The notes under the pieces are model-generated. The model saw only the letters and a program-made list of their open reading frames with translations. It was not told the DNA's origin and did not search any database. From assembly GCA_027605045.1 (NCBI GenBank), contig JAQFWX010000112.1:47328-111327 (forward strand): a DNA stretch of 64,000 bases, read 5' to 3'. Position 1 is the first letter of the stretch, and the number at the start of each line of letters is the position of its first letter. The DNA is from Phallus indusiatus. Lineage: Eukaryota > Basidiomycota > Agaricomycetes > Phallales > Phallaceae. Of this stretch, positions 51,009 to 62,591 are shown piece by piece. The position numbers and the translations under genes were made by a program.

Positions 51009-53631
51009 CTAATCAAGCCTCAAACGTTTTTGGCTTCCTTCACCTAGACAAGTAATAAATACGATTCAAAGTTTAAAAAAGGAACGCTCAGAAACTGACC
51101 TGTTGAGCTGGGTGATCCTCCGTCTTCTTCATATTGACCATGTTCATGTTCGTCAAAGGTACGTTTTGTTGATGTCGAGGTCGAGGGGAGTCTTGGTAAA
51201 AGTACATTATGTGGCGAGGATAAAATATCACTTGGCAGAGCAATGTTATCTGCCCCTTCTTGTGGAACTAAACAGCAGTTAGGATAAATCTAAAGACCAT
51301 TCAATGGAAGATGAAAAATCGTACCTAATGCCTCATCGTATAAACTTCCTTCTTCTGATCCCGATGCATCTTGTTCAGGTGTTAAACCGTCTTGAAGCTG
51401 ATTGTCGTCCGCAGCTAGAAAAAAAAATTAACTCGTGCGATTCCAAACAAAAAAAGGTTTTTCCAACCTGAAACTTCAGGCTCGGTATCCTGGGCATCGT
51501 TCTCATCTCCTTGAGGATTTTCTTCCAGTAAGGTATTTTCGTCTTGATTTTCAGAATAATACAAAGTATCAATGTCGCCGTGCGTGCTCTCATAACTTTG
51601 TTCCCCTTCATCGTACTCTCCCTCGGCATCTTCATCATAATACTCATCCTCGACGCCATCTGATTTGCCATACGATTCAGCAACCACAGAATGTGCAACA
51701 TGGTCAATTCCTTCGTTTTCATTTTCATTTCCGTATAGGTTTTCTGCTTCTTCATCTTCTCCAGGCTCTACGGGATCCTCTGCTTTGATAGAAGTGCGAT
51801 TGTCAGTTACTTCCTTTGTTTCCTTGGCGGCATCTGCATTTTCAACGTCATTAGCTTTTTCATCACTTCCATCATTTCCATCAATTATCTTTTCGGAAGA
51901 CAAAGACACAGGAGGTTCTTGTTGAACCGTTGGCTGCTGGTGTGTCTCTGGATCTATTGGCAATCGAAATTCAGTGTACAGCTTAAGAGAATGAAAACTC
52001 GACGAACCTTCCTGGTTCTCTGAAGTCAGGGGTATCCGTTCTTGGTGTTCTGGTTCGTGTTCATCACTACTCGAAACAATGCTAACAAGAGCATCCCGAA
52101 TAGCTTTGTATCTTGTCCCAAACCTTGGTGCAATAGTGTCCAATTGCAGAGACAACGGTCCAATTAATTCACATCCTGTATGTAAGACACTTAGATCATT
52201 CAACGATACTTCGCGTGAATGAATATTATCCTTTTAATTTAATGAATATGATCAGCTCAACAGTTTCATAACATTTAAAAAGATAAAAGGGTGACTTACT
52301 TCGGGTAAACGTAAATCCAAACCTACAGCGGTTATAACCAGTTCAATGTTTTCGTCGAACCGACCGCCAATGTTGATAGACGGATCGCCTCGAATTGCTT
52401 GAAATACTTGGGACAGTGGAGCGTAAAACAAGTCAGATTGCTCGGCGAAAAGTAATGCAGGGCGCGATTCAGATTGAGCGTTTTGGGGTTCTGATTGAGG
52501 TTCTGATTTACTAGGAGATGCTTCAAGTTCTGATACCGAAGATTCAGCAGCAGCGAGTTTCGACTCCGTTACGTCACCTGAATTTTTCTCAGATGATTGA
52601 AAGAGATTATAATGCGATCCATCAAAAAGATATGTTAACAGCACGCAAGGTGGAGGTTCAACCAAAGGTTCTCCAGCTTCGTCCTTTCCTTCGTCGTCCA
52701 AAACATGAGAATGAGAGCTGGAAGCGGCATACTCAAGTTGTCCTTCTACTTGCGAACCCAGTTGGGTCTCAAGTGATGAGGACGTGTCCTGCAGCGCGTG
52801 CTCTGAAGCAACGGTTTTATCCTGAGTAGACGACGGGGAACCAGGCTCTTCATGAGCGGTATCTTTATCCAGAGATGCATAGTACTCCTCGTTATTCAAA
52901 TCCGTCTCTTCAGGTAGATGTAATGACGTTTCAACGGTTTGTGGTGCATTTTCTGACGGGAGCGCCGCGACATCCCCTTCGGCAGATTGAGCAACAGTTT
53001 CTTCTTCGTGAGCTTCCTCCGTATGTTCTAAATGGTGCAAATCGTACTCTTCCTGAGGCGCATCCGATACCTCGTGAGAGGGGTATTCGACTTCTTCCGG
53101 GATTGGAGGCTGTAGACTCTGCTGATCGGGAGCATCGTGATCAATGTGGCTGCTGTATACATTCGACTCTTCATAGACATTCTCGATTTGATTGGTGGCG
53201 TCAATTTCGTGAAGCCCTTCTTCATTTTCAAGTACGATAACAGCCTCAGTGGTAGCAGCGGCGCCGGCGTGTGCGTCAGGATCAATAGAGTGGATGACTG
53301 GAGTCGGAGATGTAGCCCTCGAAGCGTCCGGTATTTCTTGATCATAAGGCTCATGCAGAGGATGAATCATAAGATGTTCAGCAGAAACATTTTCGATGAA
53401 CTCCGGTAATTCTTCATGTCCAGTATCCTCCATTTCAAACTCCTGTACAGCCGTCTCGTGAATCATTTCTACTTCAAGTTCGGGGGCAGCCAACTGTTTC
53501 GAGACATCGTCTTCGATCATATTTTCTACTTGAAGCCAGTCAACATCAGGTGCTGAAAGAGGTAACATATCGGTATCCATCGAACCTTCTCCAGAAAAGT
53601 CGTGCATTGGAACGTCGAATAGTGTGCTCAT
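51009..53631 (-). CDS. Large acidic protein of unknown function
   Basis: ATG 53631 gives MSTLFDVPMHDFSGEGSMD. The first 290 or so codons encode mostly Glu, Asp, Ser and His-rich low-complexity sequence. A folded-looking part follows (about 52700-52100): CVLLTYLFDGSHYNLF, LLFAEQSDLFYAPLSQVF, QAIRGDPSINIGGRFDE, LVITAVGLDLRLPE, and, after an intron, REVSLNDLSVLHTGCELIGP, LSLQLDTIAPRFGTRYKAI. The rest is acidic again (Asp/Glu/Tyr/Ser), and the last exon ends GEGSQKRLRLD, a basic tail like a nuclear signal, TAG at 51011-51009. The pattern of a globular core between acidic arms suggests a chromatin or nucleolar protein, but I do not recognise the family. Splicing near the C-terminus gives consistent frames. 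Confidence 0.75.
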
Positions 53632-55094
53632 TGTGCGATGTGGAGAGGTTAATGTGGCAACAGAGAAAGAAAAATAGCTGACGTCAGCTTGCTTAGTCAA
53701 CGAAAGCCCTCGGACCGTATAAAGCTTTAAGCATAAGCACCAGTATTATAATGATTTCATACTTTCGTCAGGAAATGTTGGGTTTTAGTGTAAAACAAAG
53801 TTTGATTATATTAAAAAGTCCTGTAGAATACTAGCTGCAGATAAATTCAATGTGATATCGTTCTAAAATCATTGCAGAAAAAGAGGGAATATTCGAAGAT
53901 CAAATACCGTTAAATCACAAGTAGCGAGTGAATGCGTCAAATGAAACTAATGAAACTGAAGGATTCAAATGGATGGAGCGAATTAAAGAGGCGGTTTCAT
54001 CAGGGAGACCCTGTGAATGTATTATGGGAATGCATAATCTTCCTATAGATAAAATAGCAAGTGGTATATACTAACTTGAGATATGGCATCCGGCTCAGCT
54101 GTGTGAACGTGCAGCCGCCATATCGAATAAACACCATTGCGGCAGCAAAATATAATCCAGATTGCGTTTTCTGTTGCCTACTCTTAAGTAAGTCGACAGA
54201 GCCGATAGGCGTCTCCCCATGTTCAAAAAAGACATACGGAAAAGTTGGCCGCGAATGCTCCACAACAACGGCAGGGAGTGCAAGGGGGCTTCGCGATGTT
54301 GAGTGGATACTCGAGGAGCGCTGAAAAGTCCAGGATAGCAGTGGACTGACTCCAGTCCCGAAATTCGAATATGGGTAGGCGGGTCCCATATTAATTCCAT
54401 GGCAAGAATTCGGTACTATAACGTCCGCCTTGAGACAGATCAACGGATGTCCACGAATGTGATAATATATATAATAGCTTGATGATGACGATGACGACGA
54501 TGATACGTTATAAAAGGAAAGATGCGATATTATTTACGAAATGAGTCCGCGATATCCCGAGGAAAAGTGTACCAATCCTCCAGTAATATCGCCAGGCTGT
54601 GGAGAAATCTTTTTTACTAAACCGTCCAAAAAAGTCATCCCGGGTCTAATTTTCCTTCTTTGGGTCAATCCGAGTTGATCCTCAAAATGGGCCGTGCAGA
54701 TACATGCAACGTGTTGCTCCACGGGCGGCGAAGTCGAGGGCACTTTTACCTCTAGCCAGGTACTTCATTTTGGGAATGAACGATCACGTAAAAAATAGGG
54801 CGCGGCTGACGAGTGATCGAGGATATGTAGTCAGCCGTACAAATATGGGAAAAGGCGGCGAAAGAAACATGCAGGGCAGAGGTTGGAAAACCATTGTAAG
54901 CAATTTGATAAGTATCATGAGGTCGGCAGACAATGAAATGAAATGAAAAGTCAAGTAATAGTGAGCGTGAGTTAAGTGCGTATCATGAGGTTTATTCCTG
55001 CCTTTTTCCCAAACAAGCTTACTTTCGCGATGGTGTAGTAGTTGGAATCGTGAGCTGAAAGGATAGAAGCGACAACGCAAGCAAAGGACCATAT
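53632..55094. other. 1.46-kb intergenic region with unexplained open frames
   Basis: Between two minus-strand genes. It contains two minus-strand open frames (54443-54000, 147 codons, and 54743-54534) that look somewhat protein-like (VFFEHGETPIGSVDLLKS; VEQHVACICTAHFEDQLG) but have no recognisable family, plus a gatgac repeat (about 54482-54505). I see no support for a gene. Confidence 0.35.
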
Positions 55095-56067
55095 TTACGG
55101 GCGAGTGGACTGAAACCGTTTGACTGTAATCCTCAGCACGCCGTTATCAAAATTGGCGTGAATATTACTCATATCGCTATCACGACCAAATTGGACGTGC
55201 CATTCGTTATGGCCTGGAGAAAAAAATTAAGGAAAAGGAGTACGCCAAATAAGAACAACCACTTCTTACAGTCTTGTTCCTGATCCCAACGATCTGCAAT
55301 AATAACGAGAATGTTTTCCTTACGAGCAGCGATAGTAATGCTGTCGGCGCTAAATCCATCACCCAGAGGAGCTTTAAGGATATGGTGGGTTGGAGTACTA
55401 TCTATGGACATGGCCACATTAGTGCGATTCCTGGAGTCAGAATAACCACGGAAAGTAGCATTAACGCTTGGAGGAGATGTTATTAAAGGAAGTGTTGAAG
55501 GAGAGGAAGATGATGAAGGATAAGTGGTTGAGACTGATCGAGTGCCACTTGATGTGGAGAGGGAATACCAGGTGAAACGGCGGGTGAATTTGACGCAGAA
55601 GGGATTCGATACCTTGGCGAGGAAGAGGATGAAGATGAGGAAGCGTAAGGAGGAAAGTACGATGCAGAGGCGGAATGGTGGTGGTGGTGATGGTGGTGGT
55701 GATGTGGACTCTGAGGAGTGGTAGTTTGAGACATAGATGTAGTGGTAGTTGTGGCTGTGGGACCGTCGGGTGGAGTGGGATATGACGCGGGCGATGACGA
55801 TGATGATGATAACGAGGTATCTCGGGGCTGTGGGGGTAGTGGTGACGGGGACTCGGTGGTGCTAACTGGAGAGAGAGAATGGTTTAGAAATGGGAAGCAA
55901 ATAGAAAAACCAAAACAAACCGTACGGGGAGCGATAGACGATCGGGAGTCCTCCGTGTGGATATTTAGAGAAGCAAGGGACGAAATGGTTGAGTCGACGA
56001 GATTCGAAGGCGAGGTATAAATGGGAAATGTCAGTCCTCTCGACATTGATGGCCGCTTTGAAGACAT
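55095..56067 (-). CDS. Hsp20/alpha-crystallin-like protein with low-complexity N-terminus
   Basis: ATG 56067 gives MSSKRPSMSRGLTFPIYTSP. A 60-nt intron (GTACGG donor) after RSSIAPR leads to a Ser/Pro/Thr-rich stretch with ten consecutive His (about 55690-55719), and a second intron leads to the alpha-crystallin-like domain: AMSIDSTPTHHILKAPLGDG, FSADSITIAARKENILVIIA, DRWDQEQD, then after an intron at about 55270-55215 CHNEWHVQFGRDSDMSNI and HANFDNGVLRITVKRF, TAA at 55097-55095. The GVLRITVKR ending is the Hsp20 beta-8/9 strand with the usual Leu. Small heat shock proteins hold unfolded clients without ATP; here the conserved I-x-I/V tail is missing and the C-terminus is very short. The second intron position is uncertain, and the frame is open upstream of the chosen ATG. 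Confidence 0.75.
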
Positions 56068-57089
56068 ACTGCCAAGGAATATAAAAAAATAACAGAGCAA
56101 AAAAAATATTATAAAAGTACAGAGCAAAACAAAACAAAACAAGAGAAAGAATAGAAAAAGAAAAATATTGCAAGGAGGAAGAGGAAAAATGGCACGGAAA
56201 TGGTGGACAACTTCGGAAGTGTGTGTTTTTACGTAATCTACAGGGTATAAGAATTGTTGGTGTGATCGACACATGATGCCAGCATGATGCATGGGACGAC
56301 GTGCGTGCGTGCCTGTCTGCCTTCAATTCTAACTCGGAATGTGCACTCTTTTCCCATGCAAGCGTTTTTACTCAATGTTATTTTGTTGCAGATTCCGACT
56401 CTGGGCAGCAGCTGCATCATCCATTCCAGAAGTTGCGAAACTCGAAATTGTATTGAATGCGCGTCCGATTCGCAACTTGCAATCTAATGAAAAATTAGTT
56501 TCAGACACGAGAACAAACACAAACAATCTTTGGAGCTAGAAACGCTTTTGCTTCGCCGGAAAAACCCTTTAGGCGAAGCTCCGTGACATGCCTCTCACTC
56601 GCTCACGAGTCAAACACGAACAAGAAACAGCATTTATCTCAAACAAAACCTTAATCTAAGGTTTATACCATACTAGACCATGCTCCGAGTTCCCCGCCTA
56701 CACAGCTCTCTGTCTTGATATAGATAGCCCGCCCGATATCTTCAGGAGATTGCTGACGTAATGCCAGGCTCATCAGTTCTTGGGCACAAGACAGATTTGA
56801 CAGAATCTAATGACAGGAACGTAAGGTCTTTCAAAAGACGTTGACGGCTCCCTTTCCTTAATCTTTTTTAAGGTCAATCAGGACGTCCAACCTTCGAGTT
56901 TCACCCGTTTACTCGACGTCCGGCTCCTTTAAGCGCGTCGCTTAGTCACCTCACGTCCATCATCGCTGGCAGCAGCGGTGGCGTTGTCCACAAATAATAC
57001 TCTCACCCAATCTTAATTACACTTTTTAGTCTCAATTCGAAACTCCATCTTAAACGCTTACCACTACTACAAGTGATCTCAGTCACAAC
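56068..57089. other. Divergent intergenic region between Hsp20-like and TFB3 genes
   Basis: 1.02 kb between gene starts facing apart. It holds an inverted repeat (56550-56579), Lys/Asn-like aaac runs upstream of the Hsp20-like start and a C/T-rich leader before TFB3. No gene is seen. Confidence 0.4.
56550..56579. repeat. Perfect 8-bp inverted repeat
   Basis: gcttcgcc at 56550-56557 pairs with ggcgaagc at 56572-56579, with a 14-nt loop. It could form a small hairpin or be a protein-binding palindrome. Confidence 0.6.
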
Positions 57090-58594
57090 ATGTCAAAAAC
57101 CGGGAGCTGGCTACGTGGAACGACGATCAAGAGAGGTGTCGCACCTACTCACGGTACAGGTAGAGGCTCTGGTTTTTCCTTCAGTGCTCCAGGGTCCTCT
57201 GCAGGCGCGTCTCAAGTCAATGGTTCACTCGTACAGCCGACCAGTACTTCTGCTATTGTCTATGGAGGAGGCGTCAAGGATCCAACTGGTAAAACTGCCG
57301 AATACTGGGTAAGCCACTATGTTTCAGCATCTTGAAACAATTAATGTATCCCCCATGGCACAAATAAAAATTAAAAATAAAAGTCTATGGAAGAGCAATG
57401 CCCCGTTTGCAAGAGTGATCGGTATCTAAACCCAAAACTACGTCTCCTTGTCAGCTCCATTTGCTATCACAAAATGTGAAATCTTTCTTCTCTCGAGATG
57501 GTCCATGTGAACATCTATTTATTTATTTAATTTTTTCCTTCACATCTTTACAGGTGTGAATCTTGCATTGATCGGCTGTTCACCCTCGGACCGGCCCCCT
57601 GTCCAATCTGCACCAAAGTTCTCCGCAAATTAGCCTTCAACCCCCAGACATTCGAAGATCTAGCAGTCGAGAAAGAAGTTGCTATAAGAAGGCGGGTCAG
57701 CAAAGAGTGAGGTCTCCTCGTGAATCAATCCCATATCCATATCTAAAGTTTCAAAATTCTTTTAGATTCAATAAACGCCGAGAAGATTTTCCGGATCTAC
57801 GTTCTTACAATGATTATCTGGAAATGGTGGAAGATATCATGTTCAATCTTATTAACGAGATAAATGTGCCCGAAACGGAAGCCCGCATTGCCGCTTATCG
57901 TGCTGAAAACGCTGCCCTTATTCAGCTCAACATTCAACGTGAGAAACTGGAGTTGCAGGAAATTGCGGAAGACGAGGAAAGAGAACGATTGCACAAGGAG
58001 GAGCGAATACGGCTGATCCGACAAGAAGAAGAAGAAGAACGACTCGAACGGGAGTATGAGAAGAAAGCTATCATTGAAGGTCTTGTAAGTGAAAGCGTGA
58101 TCAATTCAATCCGTGGGATTGATATTATATATATATATATGCTGATATAACCTATTCTGTTTCTTTAGGAATCCTCAAAAGAAGGCAATGCAGCAAAAGT
58201 CATCGCCCTGAAGCGTGCAGAAGCACATAAACGCAACGCAGCAAAGGCCGCATTGCTCTCAGCTACCTCCCAAGTCCGCAGTACCACTCGCCCGCGGCAG
58301 ACTCCCGTCAGCACAGTACCCGACGTGCCACACGTGCCTATCACAGATAACTGGTACTCGTATGATGACGAATTTACTTTACGGAAGGACTACAATGATG
58401 CCGCCAGCGCGGCTGCTTTGGCTGACAGAGAAGGTATCATGCGAGCCGGTGGATATCGTGTTGACGAGGCATGGGAAAGAGCAATTAAGATGGCTATCGC
58501 TGGACTAGAGATTTCTCCTTTACAAGGTTTAGATTATGGTGTGCTTCCTGCAGAATCCGCGGTTAATGATATCACAACGGCATTGGCTAGTTGA
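57090..58594 (+). CDS. TFB3: TFB3/MAT1, RING subunit of the TFIIH CDK-activating kinase
   Basis: ATG 57090 starts a Gly/Ser-rich leader ending KDPTGKTAEYW. An intron joins SMEEQCPVCKSDRYLNPKLR, the first half of a C3HC4 RING, then LLVSSICYHKM, and, after another intron, CESCIDRLFTLGPAPCPICTKV. KEVAIRRRVSKE and FNKRREDFPDLRSYNDYLE with MVEDIMFNLINEINVPETEA form the Tfb3 core. A long Glu/Arg/Lys coiled coil (57930-58080) follows, then a tail from DEFTLRKDYNDAA to a stop at 58592-58594. Tfb3 links Kin28/Ccl1 to core TFIIH and stabilises the kinase. All RING cysteines and the His are visible. An (AT)n run lies in the intron near 58125-58140. Confidence 0.93.
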
Positions 58595-59047
58595 AAAAGA
58601 AAGCGAGGTTGTTTTTTTTTGTATATTGATGCGACGCAAGTGTTAGAAGTTATACAGGAACAAATCAAAAAAGATTAAAGCAGAAAAGGGAGAGAGAGAA
58701 AGAGAGATTGAAGATAGCTGTTTATAAGTATGCAATGGTTTCCTTTGTGAGCAGAAGACGGTTAAATCGAGATGAAACATGCATGTCCCCGCCGCCAGAC
58801 GTAAATGGAGAACGAACTTGCGATTAAAAGTGTATATACCTAAGTCGTAAGGAAACGTGAAGGAAAGGAAAGCCGATGAAAAGGAGAAGGAAAGAGAGAG
58901 AATTTGAGAGTGAGAAATAGTTGGGACATTGATCTAGTAGAAAGAAATTAATGGAAACAGGGTTTGATGCGAGGGAAAACAAGAAGGAGAAATAGAAAAC
59001 CAATTTTTTGATAACATGGTACATGTATTATATTCCAATTTCAACAA
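58595..59047. other. Convergent 3' region, purine-rich
   Basis: 453 bp between the TFB3 stop and the stop of the NAD(P)-binding protein. Much of it (about 58670-58990) is ga-rich with gagagaga runs. No gene is seen. Confidence 0.5.
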
Positions 59048-60925
59048 CTAATTCCACTGGACGTTTGGCCAGATTCCTTCTTCTTTGAAATAATCAATTG
59101 TTTCTTGGACCGTTTTCGAGCCAAATGTCGGGTGTTTGAGCTGATAACCTAGGATCTTCTTAATTTTGTCTCCATTGTATGCGAAGGAACGTTTTTCAAG
59201 CATAAATGCTTCCATATATGGGCTAAGAGGTGTATTATCCACACTCGGACTTGCTTTACTAAGAATCCGAGACCAAGCTTCGATATGTGTCTCGTTTATC
59301 TCTTCAAGGGCCTCCTCGGTCTTCATCTTCAGAAAGAAAAGAAAATCTTCAACAAAAACTCATCGCACAGGTAGATAATTGAACCACATACCTGAGCTAG
59401 AGTGTTATGCAAGAGACTATGGAAACCAGTCCTGATACCATACACCTGGGTTAAAACTGAACCCAGTGTTCGTAAAGTCGTGTCCGAGTCGTCAACCTAC
59501 AAAAGATACGCATTTACACGATATTAAACAACATTCTAATCAGGACTAAACAATGGACCACATACGAGATTAAACAAGGGTGCAATCAATTCAGCTGATG
59601 GATCTGGTGCTCCTTGGACATTCGCCACTTTGCTCTTGTCGTTTGAAAAATAGATACTTTCACCCGCGACTTTGTTTGCTTCCTCACGACCGTTTTTTGC
59701 CATCCACTCAGCGGCAGCCCAGCAAGCTGCAGCCAGATCATCAACGTGAAGAGTGTTAAATCGAACGTCTACGGTCCACCGTTAGCTACTCATTGTACTG
59801 ATACGATAAATGGATTTAAAGAATTACTCGGTGACCACCTATAAGGACTTTGAATTTTGTTTCAGAATGTAACGACAACATGACTCACAAGCTTTTAAAC
59901 TCTTCGTCCATTTCCTTATAAACCAATCCTAGCAGCATCAAAGGAGTAACTAAGAGATCATTTTATGTTTAGAAGGGGAGTGAATCCATTACTGCCATGA
60001 AATTAGCTTACTAATTCCAGAAACAATCGTAGGACCATAGACCAAACCGTGTCGGATAATTACAAGATTCAAGCTAATGTTCTCAGAATTTTTGAAGAAA
60101 GCTCAGAAAGCTCGAAAATGAGATAAAACTTACTCTGAAAAACTTGCAAGAATTCGTAATGCCTCATGATACCACACCCCAGCAGGATCCTCAGGCTTTA
60201 TCATATCAGATTCTTTGTGTGCCACTTTCTCCAAAGTTGTTTTATAAAATGGAGGGGTGATGCGAATATAAGCTTTCACTTTGCGAGTCGATGCCTCCTT
60301 TCCAATGAGAAAAGCAGGGACAGCCGTTTGTTCGATGTGGAGATCAACAGAAGTTCGACTGATATGAACTTGTCCCGTGAAATCGAATACGTAACTGAAC
60401 GGCTCAACACCTTCCGGTGGCTCAAAAGCTTTTTGAACGGGAACTAATATAGCATTTAAGTGTAGATAATTATTTTTTTTGAGATATGGAGGGGCAGAGA
60501 CACAAGACGAGACACATACTCTCTTTCGTCAGATTAGCCTGTAGATAATCCACAATCGGATTCTTTAACAAAGCAGTGAACCTTTTCCCGAGGAATCTAC
60601 GCCGGAGAAATGAATTATAAGGCCATATGCGATATAATAAAAAACACGTACGTGGTTGGGGGTTGTACAGAGTATTTATCGACAAAGCGAATATGCTATT
60701 GTTCCATTGAAGATGGCGCAGATATTAGAGACAATGAATTTCTTAGAATTAATTCACGCACAGATACTAATGAATCGCCGCCTTCGGGAACCAAATATAG
60801 GCCTAAAGCTCTTGCAGACGCATTTAAGCCTCCTGCAGCACATTGCCAAAAAAATTTAGACCGGGCATCATCATAATACGATCGAAAGACAGACCTAGGA
60901 TAATCACACTGGGTTTTGAGGACAT
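59048..60925 (-). CDS. Orphan NAD(P)-binding Rossmann-fold protein (extended SDR/epimerase-like)
   Basis: ATG 60925 gives MSSKPSVIILGGLNASARAL split by an intron after IILG, a Rossmann start with a degenerate glycine motif. Next exons: LYLVPEGGDSLVS, HIRFVDKYSVQPPTTFLGK, RFTALLKNPIVDYLQANLTK, then PVQKAFEPPEGVEPFSYVFD, FTGQVHISRTSVDLHIEQT, KVKAYIRITPPFYKTTLEKV, AGVWYHEALRILASFSE, LNLVIIRHGLVYGPTIVSG, VRFNTLHVDDLAAACWAAAE, LFNLVDDSDTTLRTLGSVL and the final exon with KRSFAYNGDKIKKILGYQLK then HPTFGSKTVQETIDYF. The YGP and HVDDLA blocks place it in the extended SDR (epimerase/dehydratase) group. I do not see the usual YxxxK pair clearly (WYHEALR is in its place), so it may lack classical activity. 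Substrate unknown. Confidence 0.83.
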
Positions 60926-61252
60926 GAGAAGGAATGAATGTGGCGAAAAATAGGGTATACAAAATTTAATATTTTTCTTTTTTGAAGTGAAATGAAAGGA
61001 GAAGGAAAAGTACAGAGAGCGAACGTTATGGACTAGAAGGATGATAAAGTCGTGGGATGACCAACCAATTCGGATCCGCAAAACAACAAGTCACTGCATC
61101 GTCACATCTGTCTTTTGAACTCTTCCCAATAATCAGGTCAAAATATTATTAAAAGATATCCATATCTCAGGTCAATCAAAGAAGAACATTTAAATTGCCC
61201 AATAAGAAAAATACGCCTCCCGAAAGGTATCTAGGTATCGCGACAAATCGCA
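60926..61252. other. Spacer between two minus-strand genes
   Basis: 327 bp holding the 3' UTR of the dehydrogenase gene and the promoter of the SDR gene. No gene is seen. Confidence 0.4.
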
Positions 61253-62491
61253 CTAAGTCTCCGACGAACTTTTCGCAGCTTGCTGTCGTTCTAGATACTT
61301 GTACACCGAGGAAAAGTCCTTCCTAGCTAAATCCTCGTGCCTCGAGACAATGGTGTCGTATATCTCCTCGGCAGCCTTACCCAACGGCAAACTAGTGCCG
61401 GTGGACTTACCAATTTCAGTAGCAAGTTTCATGTCCTAAAATAGTATAAATCACTTTTTCTGCCTCGCCTGCCTCTAGAAACGCGCCTCTTTACCTTCAG
61501 CATGAGACTCGTGAGGAAACCTCCCTCGTAATCTCGTTCGCAGGGCGGGGCTTTCCCGGGTAACGCGCCTCGGACAGGGTTATTAACTGACGAGGCCCAG
61601 CATCCGCCTGTTGAGCTGTTAATGACACCAGCAAGGACAGCTGGGTCTAGGCCCAGTCTTTGTCCAAGAAGCATGGCTTCTCCAACGACGACCTGCTGTA
61701 CGCCTAAAACTAAATTGTTGCAGATTTTGGCGGCAAGCCCTGCCCCAGAATCACCGCAATGAATAATTCTGCTTCCCATTAGCGAGAGGATAGATGAAGC
61801 ACGGGTATATTCATCAACCGTGCCGCCAACCAAAAAGGATAGCGTGCCTGCCTTGGCTCCTGCAACACCTACCATTCCTAGATGTCATTATCGCCATTTA
61901 AAAATAGAAAGGAATGTGATGCTTACCGCCACTTACTGGAGCATCAACCATAGAAGCTCCGGTCTCCTTGACGGTACGAGCAACATCTCTGGCTACTCCA
62001 ACATCCAAGGTGGTGGAGTCAATACAAATAGTCGTCCGAACGGCTTCACTGGATAGAGTTTGCAGCCCTGTAAGAATTCCCGAATCACCCTGATATGCTT
62101 CTTTCACATGAGGAGATGATGGAAGCATGGTCAAGATGACACTGGAAGTAGAGGCAACTCTGGAAGCATGAGAAAATTTGAAACTTAAGTCTCGAAAGCT
62201 GAAACGAGTAATGAGGGTGATTCACTCTGCAGGATTAGATGCTACGGAAATATTGGCCCCAGGATAGACTTCGTTCAGAGATTTCGCGAATAAAGCAATC
62301 CTCGCAGAATCTATATCATATATCTTGAAGCCTGAATTCGTTGAATCATAGAGATCGCCGGTGACTCTCTTTTTAACCCAGTTGGTTGCCATGGCATAGC
62401 CCATTTGGCCGAGACCGATAAAACCCACGGTATGGGCACGATCTACATTTTTCGCCGCCGAGTGAAGGTATCGGAATGGTAGTCTCATCAT
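61253..62491 (-). CDS. HIBADH: 3-hydroxyisobutyrate dehydrogenase
   Basis: ATG 62491 (or 62488) gives MMRLPFRYLHSAAKNVDRAH, a likely mitochondrial presequence, then VGFIGLGQMGYAMATNW with the NAD-binding GxGxxG. Later exons: SSVILTMLPSSPHVKEAY, TICIDSTTLDVGVARDV, SMVDAPVSGG (the substrate-site DxPVSGG), AKAGTLSFLVGG, HCGDSGAGLAAKICNNLV with the catalytic Lys, LGQRLGLDPAVLAGVINSSTG then CWASSVNNPVRG, ERDYEGGFLTSLMLKD, MKLATEIGKSTGTSLPLG and a final exon ending QAAKSSSET, TAG at 61255-61253. The enzyme oxidises 3-hydroxyisobutyrate in valine breakdown. All key residues are present across about seven exons. The upstream gene ends 100 bp before this start. Confidence 0.94.
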
Positions 62492-62591
62492 GAGGAAAGC
62501 TATTGTTCTGTTGATGACGTAATACAATAAAAACCAGGTAACTATTGGATGATCGTGCAACTTCGGTATACAAGAAAATTTCATTGTAGAT

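Noticed and set aside
55700..56020. Asp-rich plus-strand frame
   Set aside because: It is antisense to the Ser/Thr/His-rich N-terminus of the Hsp20-like gene.
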